In this document: piece after piece, positions 13,501-28,100 of the stretch | Numbering within the stretch: the stretch's first letter is position 1 | Layout of the letters: each line of letters opens with the position of its first letter | Assembly (NCBI GenBank): GCA_037577475.1 | Contig: CM075197.1 | Location: 20,906,650-20,970,649, forward strand | Direction: 5' to 3' | DNA: 64,000 nucleotides | Source: Chaunax sp. Z400 | Lineage: Eukaryota; Chordata; Actinopteri; Lophiiformes; Chaunacidae | Made by a program: the position numbers and the translations under genes | The notes under the pieces: generated by a model | Databases searched by the model: none | What the model saw: only the letters and a program-made list of their open reading frames with translations | What the model was told of the DNA's origin: nothing

Positions 13501-16500
13501 GCCTCTACTGGTAGAAATTTGCATCTGAACAATCTATTTCCCTCAATCAGTGGTATCACATTTTGTGTCCTTGTCTCTATCTCAAGCACACATTTTTCTG
13601 GTCCATGTATCATCTTGCACCAATGTCAGGGAAAGAGTAGAGGGAAGGTCAAGGCTGGCGGTTTCTGTAGAGATGGTACATAGATAATGTGGTAAAGATG
13701 ACAAGCTCAGACAAATAGTTCAGACTTTTTTTAATACAGATTTTTTTTTGTATTTCCTGTTGGCTCACAATTTCTCCCACTCTCTAATAAACACTGCTCT
13801 GAGGTCTGTATGACAGCAAATAACGATAACTATGACTATTATTCTTCAGGACAGTGTGTTCCTGGTTCTTGTTGGAGGAAAAGATGGAGAGAAAGAGACA
13901 AGAAAAGGTGCAAGATGGTCAACAAACTGCATCACTCTGAGGAGAAACAACAACCATGTCTAAGCAAACATGCTGTACTGGTTTTTCTCATCTGCCTCCC
14001 TTTCATCCCAAACCTCCAGTCCTCCCTGCTCTCCGTGTCATCTTCTTCTCTCACATATATATGTCAGTCCCAACAATTGACTTCCCCCCTGCTTGGCCAG
14101 CCCTCTGGCTGAATGCCTTATCTGCTCTTTAATGTTGTCAGAACCCTTCTGTGGATCTCATGGATCTCACTTTCTGACAGAAGGAGAAAGGCCAAATAGG
14201 AAGTTCCATTTCATTCCCAACTCATACAAAGCCACAGTGGGTTCCTCACTTTTTTTACTCACTTTCAATCCACTGAAACGTAGTATCTGGCAGCAGGTGA
14301 TGGGTTCCACAGCAGGACGTTGAGCAGAGGAGCATGCACCACTTGCTTTCCGTTCATATGTCTTGCATGTGTACATCCATGCATGAAATAGGTTTTACAG
14401 CTGATGATGTGATGAAACAGCTTGCAAATGTGATGTATAATTAAAATGCTGCTAATTTGCATTAAGGTGTGTTTGAAATGTCTTCATCTGGCATGCTTCT
14501 TCATCTTATGACTGCTTGTTTGTGTCTGTGGCTGTTAAGAAAGTCATGGGAAGCTTGAGAATTATAAAACTTTTAAATGTGCCCTTTATGCATGTGTGGG
14601 AATGTCTCACATACATATGGTAGAGGAGATACAGGCATGCATCTGAGTGTTGTGGAAAGTGAAATGTGAATGGGGGGGCTCTCATAATGAGTGAGAGATT
14701 GAGGTCATCCCACATCCTGATATTTGTTACAGATGGAGGTCTTTCCAAAGGCTGTCACTTTGCAAAGTGAAACTAGCTACTTAATCACCACTCTATCTCC
14801 CACACATGTTAGAAGAGGTGACATTATTGGGACAGACATCACTGAAAACACAGACCATCTTGAATAATCCCATAAAGCACAATGAGGTGAAAAAAATATT
14901 GCTTTTGATCTCTGAACATCATCATGCATCATTAATGGAGAAGAGTTGCTAACACATTGCATGCTGCTTAAAAGTTGCTATTTAAATCCAATTTCCAAAA
15001 TTGGATTAAAACTCCAAAATGCCGGTAATGTGGGTGTGGCTGTGAATGACTAGCGTCACACCTCATAACACATTTTGTGTGCCAGAAGGACAGCAATGGG
15101 ATTGAACTGAATGTGAGTCTTTATACTATAATTATTTAAGACATACATTACATTCCTGCACAACACTGAAAGGCTGAACTCCATCACCCAGAAACTCACC
15201 ATACAATCCAAAAGACACTAAATGAGAGCACTGCTGCAAACTCAGAAATCTAATTATAGACTGGGCTTTTGATAAACGTGGCCTCTTAGATTTTGTCCCA
15301 CTTTCTGTAAATATAGTGTAGTATTTCTCAAATAAGTATGCAGAGACACACATCCATATTTAGCAGGGCCCAAAGTAACTGGGAAATAGATTGTAGGTGC
15401 TTCTGTAGACGTGGTCTGTGCATCTATGCCTCATAGGACTCCACAGATTTAATTTCTGTAACATATCATGCATGGGTGCATAACAATAAAAAAAAAATTC
15501 AGAGACATTTATATGATATTTGATAATCTCACTATACGTATTTAATTATTTCCCTGTCATTAATCAATTAGAATTTGCAACTGTAAAAATAGAAAAACAA
15601 AAACACAAAAACACATCAAAAAGAAAAAGAGAAAAGACAAGGTCATACCATTCCAAAAACACCCGCGTGAAATTTAATTAATTGTAGACATTAATACATA
15701 AAATGAATGTTGAATTTCTGCTTTGGTAAGACTTGATGCAGACCTGAAATGGATGAAGTACTGATAAAGGTGTCCTGTTTCTGCAAGTGTCAAGTGAGAA
15801 CCACACAGGATGTCTTTTGCAATGAAGCAAAACCTTGTACTGCTAAAAAAAATTAATCATCTATAATTGGGCTCTAAAGCCATTTCGCTCTCAGTTCTAA
15901 AGAACTGGAGAGCCAGACTCTCTGAAGCAAGTTGTGTTGGCATCACTTGTAATGTCAACACGGAATAAGGAGATCGTTTAACACAAAGTCGCATGAGTGC
16001 TCAAACAAAAACTTTGGGCAGCTAATATGGATATGTAGAGTTAAACATTCATTTGAATTTTTATAATGTTTGTATCAAAAGTGTCTACAAGATCATTTGG
16101 CAGAAACATATTGTTTGTTCTTGAGCCGCTGTGGCTCATTTGAATTTCAATTTGCCGTGGAGGAAGGCAATACGAAGAAGGGAGAGAAGAAGAAATATAC
16201 TGTGGCGAAGGGCAAGGCAGAATTAAGTCCAATCACTCATAGAGGAGAGTCATTTGTCTCAGCCTGAGGAGCACTCACTCAATTAATCTTTAACTGTTTG
16301 ATTTAAAGAACAAAGCTCTGATTCATTTCTCCTTACATTTCATCAAGAGAGCAGGCTAGGACAATGAATGAAGTGATACCCCAAAAGCCTCTGCAAGCAA
16401 TCAAAAATAATGTGTATAGGCCTACTGTACCAATCCTTACAATACAAGACTGCAGAAAATTAACTGCATAGCATCTCCTACACTATGCCCTCTGTCACGA

Positions 16501-16803
16501 ATGCTAACTTTTACGGCTGAAAGTCTAAGAAAATGTGCTGACCTTGTCACTCTTACTGTACGATGACAACATGTGACAAAGGGTCACGTTGAAAAGGCAC
16601 CAGCCAACCTATTTTATCATTTCTGTAGAAGCCCTGAAAGTTATTGAAAGCCTGAAGAATCAGCTTCTGCCCTTGCAGTCTGTAGTGATAATGTGCACAA
16701 ATAACAGGAAAACACTGGAAGAATAGGCAGCAAAAAGGATGTGGGCTCCTTTGAGTCGGACTGAACACGATTTGTCCTAGAGAATGAGGAGAAAAGTAAG
16801 GGT

Positions 16804-16879
<76 letters not shown>
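16804..16879. repeat. (GT)n microsatellite
   Basis: About 38 uninterrupted GT dinucleotides on the plus strand. It generates long artefactual open frames of alternating Cys-Val on the plus strand and His-Thr on the minus strand. Confidence 0.98.
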
Positions 16880-16880
<1 letters not shown>

Positions 16881-17527
16881 ATTTCTCAGCATGTAAGGTG
16901 CACATGTATGTGCAAGAACGACAGGGACAAGCGAGAGGGACAAGTGGAGAGAGAGAAAGTGGAAAAAGTGGGAGCCAGCAAAAAAGAATTGCTCTAAATT
17001 GTTAGCGGTGAGTGCCAGCAAAACCGCTGACTCATGTACACCTTCCAATTACACCCGAGGAATTCCTGGCAACCCCGCTGTGATTGAGCTGCTGTTTTGG
17101 CTCTTCACAGTAATTTGTTATTTTTAGGATTTTTTTTTTATGTTCTCAATCCTAAAACAACTAACACAGGTACAGAGGGACCAAAATGTTGCCCGAGCTG
17201 TAAGGTCTAATTTTGACAATTTGAAACAAAGTTATTGTTCACACTGACACGTTATGTTTCCCATGAATGTGTTCTTGAGTTTCTGTCCTTGTTTCATTTC
17301 TTAAGAGTTTCCACCGGCTCCCAACTGTAGAAAACACAAAGACATCCTTGCCTCTCATAAAAAGCTCATGAATTTTGACAGATTTCTTTTTTTGTTAAGA
17401 AAGGAAGGTTTGAGATATTCTCTCCAAATAGGATATGAACTAAACAAAAAAAATGTACTGTTCATACCTGAAGGGAAAGCAATTCAGGTTTGTTTCCATA
17501 TTGGTATTATAAGTTCAAGGGGACTGT

Positions 17528-17854
17528 ACATTCATTTGTTTTCTGTAACCGTTTATCCTGTTACGGGTCACGGCGGGGGCTGGAGCCTATTCCAGCTGAC
17601 TTTGGGCGAGAGGCTGGGTTCAACAAGTCGCCAGTTCATCACACAGAGAGACAAACAACCATTCACACTCACACCTACGGTCAATTTAGAGTCAACAATT
17701 CACCTATATTGCATGTTTTTTTGGTGGTGGGAGGAAGCCGGAGAACCCGGCGGGAACCACACAGACACTGGGAGAACATGCAAACTCCACAGGTCCTCAG
17801 GTTAGATTTGAGGATCTTCTTGCTGTTAGGCCACTGTGCCACTGTGCCGCCCGG
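17528..17854 (-). mobile_element. SINE-like / non-LTR-derived dispersed element
   Basis: Read on the minus strand it begins with a tRNA-like head (gcggcacagtggcacagtgg, then acagcaagaagatcctcaaa), which recalls A- and B-box sequences. It continues through gtggagtttgcatgttctcc and ggcttcctcccac, then gactctaaattgaccgtagg, and ends at caggataaacggttacag. I recall this whole pattern as a very common teleost repeat ('ggttcgaatcc', 'gcatgttctccc', 'ctgggataggctccagc'). A second, shorter copy in the opposite orientation lies at about 50048-50230. The exact family name is not certain. Confidence 0.75.
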
Positions 17855-18401
17855 GACTGTAGGCCTACATATATAGTATAACAAATATATAAATTGCTGT
17901 GTAAACTTGAAAAGTCACACTTTAAACATCTCAGTTATCATAAGCACCAAGCAACACATAAGTGGCATGAAGTAAAGTAATGCGATCAAGATAATGGGAT
18001 CAAAATAATAAATTGAATTGAGGCAGAAGAATGCTATTTCAATTTTAAGGTAGGCTGCAACACGGATATAATATGGGACCACTTTAGTCATATACACAAT
18101 AACCCCAAACCAAACTCTGAGTTGCAGTAAATTGTCACCGTGACAACACTGCATTATAAATGAGGCTGTAAAATTGTCTGACAGTCTCCACATATTGTCA
18201 GTGCAGCAAGATAACCGAGTTGAGTGGAGTCACCTAAGATGGAGTGGAATGTAATCTGTTGAATGGTTCAAATCTTAAAAATAAAACTCATTTCTTCCCC
18301 CTTGGCATTGTGCTTTGTCTGCAAAATGAGGATTTGCAGCATCTTCTCAGACACTCAGGGCCACTGGTGAGAGAAAGGAGTTATTATTCGCGTCACAATA
18401 G

Positions 18402-18405
<4 letters not shown>

Positions 18406-18432
<27 letters not shown>
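18406..18432. repeat. (AC)n microsatellite
   Basis: Uninterrupted CA/AC dinucleotides, about 13 units, on the plus strand. Confidence 0.9.
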
Positions 18433-18434
<2 letters not shown>

Positions 18435-21400
18435 TCTGTACAGTACCTCAGAGGTCCCATCGCTGCACTTTCTCATCCATTGCTATTCACCGTCTCCTCC
18501 TGCTTGGTCCTTTATGACTCCCCGAGCAGCTCTTAGGCTGTGTGGTTACAAGACGTACAAGTCTGCCTAACAGTCTCTGCATATTCAGAAGACCCATATA
18601 TACCCCCGGAGGGGCAAGAGCAGTCAGACAGTGGGTGGGCAAACCTGGCAACGACACCCTCCACTCAACTCAGTGACTCCTGAACATCAGGTTTAGGGGG
18701 AAATCAAAACAAAAAAGCATTTTAGAAGACAGACTGATATGAAATCTGCACACAATATCGTGCAATGTATGCTTTATCTTAACTCATGGGTTGCTTATGT
18801 TATATATACTGTATATGACAAACAATCGAGAATAGTTTTAAGAATATTTTAAACAAGTGCACTTCCTTTCTCTGATACATTTACAGACAGAGATTATTTG
18901 TAGATTACAAATCATATCATTCTTATCATTCTTCTGTCATTCTAAATCTATAACTTGTTTAATTTGAATATTACTATATATAATTAATATATAAGTTATT
19001 TCTAAACATCACCATATAATTTTGGGTTCAGAGGATTGTTATCATAACCTTAAATCCTTTCAATAAAAAGACCTCAATGGTGTCTTTATTTAAACAATGA
19101 AATTTTGCTTTTTACTTTCTTGACATGACTTGCCTATAGCCAGTCAGTGTGTTTTTCCTTTTTGTAGAAGATTTGCATAATAAAAGGATATGGAAAGAGC
19201 AAGCACATCCATAAAACTGCTTATAAAGTCCTGGAATAAAAATGAAACAAAAAGATTTCCTAAATTTAATCTATTTGAAGAAGAAAAAAACATGTCAGTG
19301 TGTCCATTTGGAGAAATGATGAGAATTACTCAAATAAATTCTGGACCTTGAAAATGAATAATGAGAGGCGGGTGACTGGCTCTCCAAAACATCTGCAAAA
19401 GCAGCTAAGAAACTGGCGACATGAAGAGATGAGTTTGCAGTTGAGTTTATGAACTCATTTATGTGATAATTAGGACTTACTTTTAGCATAGGATTGTTTA
19501 ATTCATGTCAAGAGGTTTTTCAGATGAACTACAATCATTCACATAATTTCAGTTGGACCATTTAGACAGCAGTTCCAGAGGAACCACAGTCAGCTGGGAG
19601 GAAAACAGATTAACTATAATTATGCAAAAGAGCAATCAAATAAATATATAATATAATTACACAAATTTTTTAATTTATCATTGAATCGTAGTAGTAGTAG
19701 TAGTAGAAGTCCTTCTTGAATTCCAAAAGATACAAAGAATAGTCTGGAGAAAATAAAGTATGCAGAAACTGTAATGTGTGTGTATGAACATGAGTATGTG
19801 TGTATGTAAGAAAAAAATTTGACCATGGAAGAGAAAGATATCGCACCCTGTTTGTTGCAACATGATGGATCTCGTTGGAAACACAAACTGACAGATGTAT
19901 TTAAAATCTTTGCAAGAACTGAAAATTTAACATAGTGGATAAACACTGACAGGGCTTTTCATCAATAGTGAGTGCTATTATGCTAACTTTAGCCAATATT
20001 ATATGCAAGAGAGAAAGCCCTTGCAACTGTTAGAGGTTATTTTAAAGTTATACAAGCTAAATGTAAAAAGAGCTTTATTTATTTACATAAATAAATATAA
20101 ATTAATAGATAAATAAATAGGCCATTAAATGTACATTTTCTTGCTGTCCAAATTGCATTCTCACTTAAAAAATGTCAACTTTGTCAATGTCAACGACAAA
20201 GCTTATCCTGGCAAATAGTGTAAAAAACACTAGTGTGAAAATAGACCCAGACCTATTTTCTCAAATTGAAAATGCAGATAGATGAAAGTGTTTTGGCTGT
20301 TGGTGAGGAAAACCGAGAAAGATGAATATACAGAGATACACGTGGGACCACTTCACTGTGCGGCTGAAAGCCCAAAACGAAGCCAACACGTTCTCCTCCC
20401 CTCCTCTGTCAGGCCAAACAGCTCCTCAATCAACGCTCCACTAACAACCCAAACACACCAGTTTTTTCCTCCACTGTAAGTACATTGTGCGTCCTACTCA
20501 CACATCAGAAAGAGTAAAGAAAGAGTTATTTATTCTGCCTCGAAAACATTCTTTGAAGAGGCTAAAAAGCCAAAGCCATCCCTGAGTGTGTGTGAGCGAC
20601 GGAGAGCCTCTGTGATCCGTGGAAATTCACAGCTTGCCGTTTATCCTCAGAATAAAACGCCGGGCAGAATGAAAGGGAAATTGTGGTGCTTACTGAAGAT
20701 TTTGAGAGGGTTTCTAGACGGGCCACAAATTACTTCCCTTCTCTCCCCTTCACAACTCTAACATGGCTGAAGCCGTACATCAATTACCAGTCGCCTCAAT
20801 GGAACATCTCTTCCACTGCAGTACCTTTTCTGGTTTACTGCCAAATGAGTTCTGCGTGTACTTCATAGATGTCAAGCAGGCTGTATAGAGAAGGCAGGTG
20901 TATTATAAATCTGCTGCCCATCCACAGGAACTAAGAAGCTGTCGACAGGTGCCGGTGGCATCTCAAGTATTTAGAGAGAAAGCTGACAAAAGTCTGAAAG
21001 CCAGAGTGTGACGGAGCTCACTGATTTCTGCCTTCTATCTGTAATAAATAGTTTTCGAGGCGTTTTCAGCACTCAGCTTGCCAAGCAGTTTGCGTTCCAT
21101 GATTGCTGTCTGTGTTCATTAAAGAGGAAAAAAAATATCCTCACCAGCCCTCTATCTATGAACAAGTGTTGTGGTCTAACTCCAAACCTCCCGTTCCCAG
21201 AAACAACTTAGTACTGGGCACTCGTCCATCAGAGTCCAAGCACAGACGGCGAAAGAGAGAAGGGTGCACAACCGGCCATTTTGTCCAATATGTTACATCC
21301 CGACAAAGACAACTGCTGTACTTTCCTCTTCAGCTGTTATAAAGGTCACCCTGTAATCTGGTTATATCTGCATCAAGACATTTTGTCATTGCCACAAGCT

Positions 21401-24400
21401 TTGATGAAGTCCAAGCTGGAGAGGATGAAGATATTAAAAATCTGTAATATATGAGGCAACTGGAAACAGTGTGGGAAGGATTGATAGCCCGCTGCTCACA
21501 CATTTATGCTAAGTTAGTTCCCATGTTTTTTGAGCAGAGATGGAATGGTTCTTTCTTCCTCTAGGCAACCACACATCTCGTATGTATCGTGCATCCCTGC
21601 ATATCATGTATTCGCATGATAATGGAATGGCAGCATGTCTCGGGGTCTGACTAGAGGTGGGAGAGCATTGCATATTCTAACAGAGAAGCCAATTAGCAAT
21701 TTCAGCAGTTGCTTGTTGAACCGGCACAGTGCAGAGGTCTCTGTTAAATTAAAATAAAAATGTGAGCTAGCCAAAAGGGGGGTCAGAGTGCTTGTAAATC
21801 ACATCACAGCCACTTTTAGCAATCAGAAAGACGACAAGGTGCAAAGAAACATAAAAAATGTGTTTCAAAGAAAGGGGGAGACCAAGTCTTCCTCAAGAGA
21901 CACCTACAATGTTAGCCCGAGGTTATAAAAAACATGGCATGATTTAATTCTAATGATGTAAGGTTTGAACTGATTCCTCATTAAAGACTATTATTTAATT
22001 GTCATTCACATGGGACATAACTTGGCCGACTGAGCAGGAATACGGCTCCAAAATTCTGCAAACACACACACACACACAAGCACACATAAAATCACACCCT
22101 CATGCTCTCATACTAGTTATCATTCACCTCTCCGATTTACAGCCCCCGAGGAAACAAATTCCTGTAATCCAAACGGTATTTAATCTAAATGCCCTTTATT
22201 TTATGAACACCACTGTTGGACTGTAGATCCCGCTAATGTGAGGACATGACTGAGATATTATGAGCATGGAGAATGTTGAGCATGATCTGAGAAAGACGTT
22301 TCAGCCAAAGGCCAAGATCGAAGATAAATCAGCAAACCTAGATAGGAATGAAAACAGGAAGCTGTCAGCAGAGCTATAAATAACGTACATTTACCACACT
22401 GTTCGGCTCGAATGCGGACTGTTTCTTACTTTTTAAGACTTCATATATCTCCTCTGTTGCAACGGGCAAATTCCTAATGAAAACCGCGCCAGTAAACAGC
22501 AAGTTTAGTACCATGCCAAAGATTGTAATACGTCTCATTAAGCAGTCAAACTGTATTTTCCCAGTAATCAGTGTACCAGTGTAGCCTGCCTCAACCGATA
22601 GAGCTAATGTCTGTATGTAAAACCTTGCATCCATCTCTGTGCTTTCATTTGACTTATGCCTCTGTCAGTCTATCTGTGAGATTGTCTTCCCATACCTAAA
22701 GATTATGTGCTGAGGATGAAGCCTGCACTAATTTATCTGACCTGTTCTCATGTGAAGAGATTCATTGTAGCTCCAGTGACGGGGAATCTGCTCCAGGGTT
22801 GACATTTAATCCATGCCAATTTATCACTGCAGCAGCCCACCACCAGTGGATACCACTGGGTGGTATATATATTGATAGTGGTCCTCTGGAACAGACATAG
22901 AGCACATGAATGGTCTTTTTCATTTTATTTCTTGTTGTGCGTCTACATGGGGGACGGCATGAGTAGCCTAGGGTTGTCAGATGGGTGTGTTTATATTTGA
23001 ATAAAAAAAGAGGATGGCCATAAAGGAAGCCATTGTTTACACCTTATGGCTGCATGGAAGCTGGCCAACTTTGCTGTTGTACAGAGGTGTAGTCATGAAT
23101 CTTTTCAATAGCCAGGGAAGGAAACAAACATTATAAAGGTTCTTGGGAGATTCATTTCCATATTAGCTGCATTGAGAGAATAACTGATGATCACTTTTGT
23201 GTATTTAAGTGTATAAGGCCAATGTAAAGGTATTCATTACTTGTTTATGGAAGAGGTTCACAGGAAGCCAAGCCTAAAAGGAGTTGTCTATGTTCGCGGA
23301 GCTCAACCTGTCAAACCTGATACTCCCAAAATCATCACTATCCCTCAGGAGCACCTACTCCTCCTGTGATAATAAAAACACAGATTATAATTTTTCTGTC
23401 AGTTTCTCCGTGCTCCCCGTGCATCATTGTGATTGATTTTCAGTTAATTCATTGCAGGAGGAGGATCAAATATGTGTCACAGAAAGGTAGTACCAACACA
23501 TTACAAGAGTTCCGGTCTGTCTCCCATGCAAAACCATGTTTAGCATGTTGTTAACACTCAAGCTGTCATGCACTGAAAAAGCACTCTGACTTTATTTTCA
23601 ATAATGTGAGGTTACCTGGGGAGAATGCAAAACCATTTTAAGGAACGAGAAGCCGACTAGTTCCACCAAGATTTGCTGACATGTCACAAGTTTTATATTA
23701 GATGTTTCAAGTAACATCTGTGTCCTGACCTGAGCCTCCCAGATATAACTTTGTCCCAATCTGTGTACAGCACCCAGTAATCTCCATCAGTCCAGGTTAT
23801 AAATGTTTAGATCTGGGGCCTTGATTTGGGGATCTCTTCATCTTATCCTTGTAGAGTTTGAATATTTGTAGCTTCAGAGAAAGCTGCCTCCGAACGACTG
23901 TGAGAATTACCTGAGCATAAGAAACAGCTTTTTTTTTGGAATGTGTATACTTTATATGGAACGCACCACACACCTTAATAAGTTCACAGTGAAGTTCACA
24001 TCTCAGCTTGAAGAAAAAGTGATTTATTCCACTCTTTTCACAAACAAAAATACTCACAGCAATATACATCATATAATGTAATTTCTTTTTCTTTTTCCAA
24101 CACTCCCACCTCTGTCTTAGCACCCTCATCCTTCCTTCCCTGATCTGTCTTCTCACTCCCAGCTCGAGGCTCTCTGAGGCCCATGAACCATCAGTTCTGC
24201 AAAGACCTCTAAGGGGCCATCCATCACTAGGGCCACGGTGTAACCTGGGGATAGATTTCTTCTACCCTTGCCCACTCATCAATCACCAGGGGCAACTGTG
24301 CATACTCAAACAGGAAGCAGAAGGTGGGAAAGGCCAAGCAATGTCATCCACTAGGCCAAGGAAGCACTTGGAGAAAAAAAAAAAAAAAGCATTTGTCCTC

Positions 24401-24589
24401 TCAACAAGTCAGGGAAATGACAATATCACTTTGGCATTTGTACCTCAGTTGAGATCCAAATCTATAAATCCTGGAATGACTGCAACAATGAAAAATGTAA
24501 TCCTTGAGGTTTATCCTTATGAGAATTTCTAGAGAGCAGCATCTAGCATCTCTCAACGAGAGCTCAACGCACAGCCTCGTAAGAAATCA

Positions 24590-25165
24590 CAAGCAAACAG
24601 ACCAAACACAAGCAAATGAAAAAAACATGTACAGTATTTAGGAAAAGCACTGCAAATACAACACAATCAAATGTCGAAAAGTGCTGCAAATACACATAGC
24701 AAAGCACGAAAAGCAGTGCAAATACAGAAAATGACAACAGGAGTGTTCTCAGAGGATACTAATCCTCAACGTGGCTTAGACACGTTCTTGTTGCTACTGT
24801 TTGTGACTCATGGAGCAATAGACTGTTGTCTAATGACACAGAAGTGTCTCATTGCCACCATGATGAGAGATGTTGAAATTCTCTGAATGCTAAGGAAATG
24901 TGCTTCAGTGCTTCGTCTCTTATCACCTCACATAGCTTTTGTGCCTAAATGTGTTGAAAGGCTGTTAAAGCACATGTTAGTAAAGGTTTGTGGCAAGAAG
25001 GCTTTGCACTCTGACCACAACTGCATTTTCAGCTCGTGTATTTGGTTGTTTGTTTGCAGGGTGTTTGTGTTGCTATTCAGTTGTGCCGTTTGTAATCGCA
25101 GCCCGTTTGTGTATTTGCGCTGCGTTTCAAGAATGTTGTGTTTGTGTTTTCAAATTGATGATGTT
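24590..25165. mobile_element. Possible inverted-repeat DNA element
   Basis: The left part repeats motifs such as aaaagcactgcaaatacaac, aaaagtgctgcaaatacaca and aaaagcagtgcaaatacaga. The right part holds the opposite sense (cgtttgtgtatttgcgctgc, gttgtgtttgtgttttc). Related short motifs in opposite orientation at both ends suggest a decayed DNA transposon with subterminal repeats. No transposase frame and no clean target duplication was seen. Confidence 0.35.
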
Positions 25166-28100
25166 TTCTAAATTAGCTCATGTTTCATCAATTTGCATGA
25201 TTTTTCCTTGCGGTTGCGGTGCACTGAGCTCATTCAGCCACATTAAAACCATTTGAATTGGTAAAATATTCAGAATGTTCAGAATCAAATCATTTTAGTC
25301 TTCTTCTTTTGTTTGTATCAGTAATGAGCAGCAGCAGCGAGACATTATGACCAACAGATAAGAGGGTCGTGATAGAAAGCGTGTGTTCAGGCAGTGATGC
25401 ACAGTTTGCCTGTGACCCTTGGCTGAAAGAGGAGAAGCAGCGCTCCTCCAGGGCCAAATTGCAAACAGTTAAAGTTCACTAAAAAGTCATTCAAATATAT
25501 GTCGACAAGTAGTTTGTGCATCACACATCACTAACTTCAGGGAGAAACAAGAAAAATGAAATGATGAATTATGAGAATGGAGGAACTGTAAGTGGGGCCC
25601 ATGGTGACGCAAAACAATGCAAGGAACAATGAGAGAGACCCAAGAGACCTGAGATTATAGAGTGCTGATCATTCACACTACAGAGGAAAAGAGAGCTGAT
25701 GTAACAGAGTAGAAAGAGCGAAAAGGAGAAAAGGGAAAAGAAGCAAAGCTGGTAGTAAAGAGACAGGGTTCAGATACCGACAACAAGCAGTATTACAAAT
25801 CACTGACACCTATACAAAGAGGACACAGGCTTTTGTCATGTCAATAAAGCAGAGGCTGTGCACGGTAGCTGGTGGAGTTTCGTCAGGCAGTGCCAGGTGT
25901 CCTATTGACATGGGCAGCCCTCTCCTAATGACTGGGTGAAAGGAGAGCGGCTGCCACCAACATCCTTTCAATTAAAACCTCTAATTAATGAGAGCTATTT
26001 AAAGAAGCGCATTCGTCCCCGATGGCAGAAAGCACGCTGACGAGAGAAAAAGTAAACAGCACATCTTTGCTCTGATCTACCTTTTCTCAAAGTTGCCCTT
26101 GGCGTTGCTGCTTTGTTACTATATTTATGGTAAACAGCTGTCACAGTTATCAGATAAGGAATAACAGCATCAGACTTGCAAAAATATGTTTTCTTTGTCC
26201 TACAAATTTTTTTTATCGTATTCATTTTCTTTTACATGTAATGCAATTATATGACGACATAAAATGGGAAACTAGAAGGGCAGTCAGAGAGCACATACCT
26301 CCGGCAAGGCTGCATTAATTTTCCTGGATCCGTCCATCTCAGCAGTTTAGGGGAAATGTTAACTTTTGCTGCAGCATTTATCTGATTGTTTATAATGAAT
26401 ATTTTACTTGTTTACACTGTTCATAGCTTGACTCATATGTGTTTTATCATCATTCTTAAGGCTTTCCTGCCAAGAAGAACGGTAGCGGTACTTTCAGCAA
26501 GTGCCCCAAAACAACGAATGTTTAAACTGAACTGATGAATGAAAGGAAGGAAAAGTAAAATAACCGGTACTGAAATAAAGCAACAAGGGAAAAGAGATTA
26601 TGAGATGCAATTACTGCACCATGTACAGAACAGGCTGGTATCATGCATAATATTGTGTCTTTGTTTCCGCGAGCCCAAAAAAAGTGTTTCATTATAGTCC
26701 AAACTTTCCAGATATAGAGGGAGGGGAAACATTTTGGCAGCCTGCGGTTTCTTTCTGAGAAAAGAGCTCATTAGCTTGTCTTGCCCTCGGCTGAGCTTCA
26801 CAGACAGTTTCCTCTCATGCTGAATACAAATACACCTCCTCTCCAAGACTGAGACACCCAAACCCTAAACAAAGGCATAACCCTTACTATCTTAAACCTA
26901 GATCAGATATAAACACTTAATTAGTTGAACTATTGGGAGGCACTGCATGGACTGGAGGGTCAATTCAGGACAGATATATTGTCTCTAAGTGAAAATGTTT
27001 CCTCGTTTTGTCTTGAGCTATAAAGCTGGTCATCACCAGTGGGAGCTTGCTCAAAGTTTGTAAAATATCCCCTGGGTCAGCTTCTGCTCCAGACTTCAAA
27101 TTAGTCTGCAATTAAGTTTTTAGGCATGTCCCACTATTCTAAAATAGTACTGCATTCACTGAATTTTGCTTGTGCGTATTAAAGTTGCATTGGTGTGGTG
27201 ATATTCTTAGATCAATACTCACGTTTTTTATGATGACAAGCACTCAGAGGACAAAGCCAAATTGAAAATGACAGCTTCTGGTACCTTCACTGACAAGCCT
27301 TTCAGTCTTTATTCAGATAACTTGGCAGCTAAATTGCCTCCCTCAGTTCATCACTCCTATTTGCATGTAAAATCTGATCTCTGTGAACACTCATCCAATT
27401 AAGTACCTGGCAATTTGACTGGGGAGCTATTAAACTAAATATTTTCCATTACACAAATATGTGAGATGGACTGACCGCTATTGTGCACCCTGTAACTCGA
27501 TTAAGGACAACAGTAAATGACACGACCAGCGTGTAACAAAAATCTGAACAGATACTCAGCTCCATTTTAAATAAATTATTATTACAGATCTGGTCAAGGG
27601 CCTTATTCTTTTGATGTTAGGTACCACAGTAAGTAGGTACCAAGTAGTGCTTATCAGCCATTAATTACATTTTGCATTCTATTTATTCATAAATGCTCAT
27701 GTTGTAAATCACTTTTTAAAGCACACCTATGCTGTGATCTGTTGCTGCAGTTACTGGCTGATTAGGTGAATTTAACCAAAAACCTGTTAAATATTATTGC
27801 AGTTTGAACAGCGAAGCCATAGAATGAAAACAGTGATATGCTAGTACCTTGTAGATGATCTAACTTTTTCATATTTTATCACAAATATGACTTTGACAGC
27901 TCACTGTGTGACTTTGAATTGTGGTAATAAAAAGGCATCTCACTGCAATGCTACATGAGGATAGTGGCAGAATCATATTATCACTATGATCCACGTAAAT
28001 AATAGATACTGTATTTGGATTTTATACAGTAGAATATTTTTTCTGTTTTCTGTTTCAGATTATTTACATGAATGAAGTTGCAAGTCAGCAGCTCGGTAGC

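Larger units (their letters stand above)
3300..16800. other. Gene-free intergenic stretch, left part
   Basis: No exon-like open frame with flanking splice sites and recognisable protein was found on either strand. The longest frames (about 100-118 codons) have low-complexity or biased composition. Contents seen: a 14-base G run at 4381-4394, an A/G-rich tract at 7133-7165, a CT tract near 9831-9855, and TAAT/octamer-rich patches at about 7190-7420 and 10200-10570 that look like conserved-element candidates. A patch near 5400-5540 with 'taaacctaacca' style motifs may be another dispersed repeat. Confidence 0.5.

Noticed and set aside
16553..17048. Long frames of His-Thr or Cys-Val across the microsatellite
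   Set aside because: They arise only from the (GT)n repeat at 16804-16879; no domain, no splice context.
22374..22634. 86-codon minus-strand frame with hydrophobic stretch
   Set aside because: No family match, no flanking exon signals; likely chance in AT-rich sequence.
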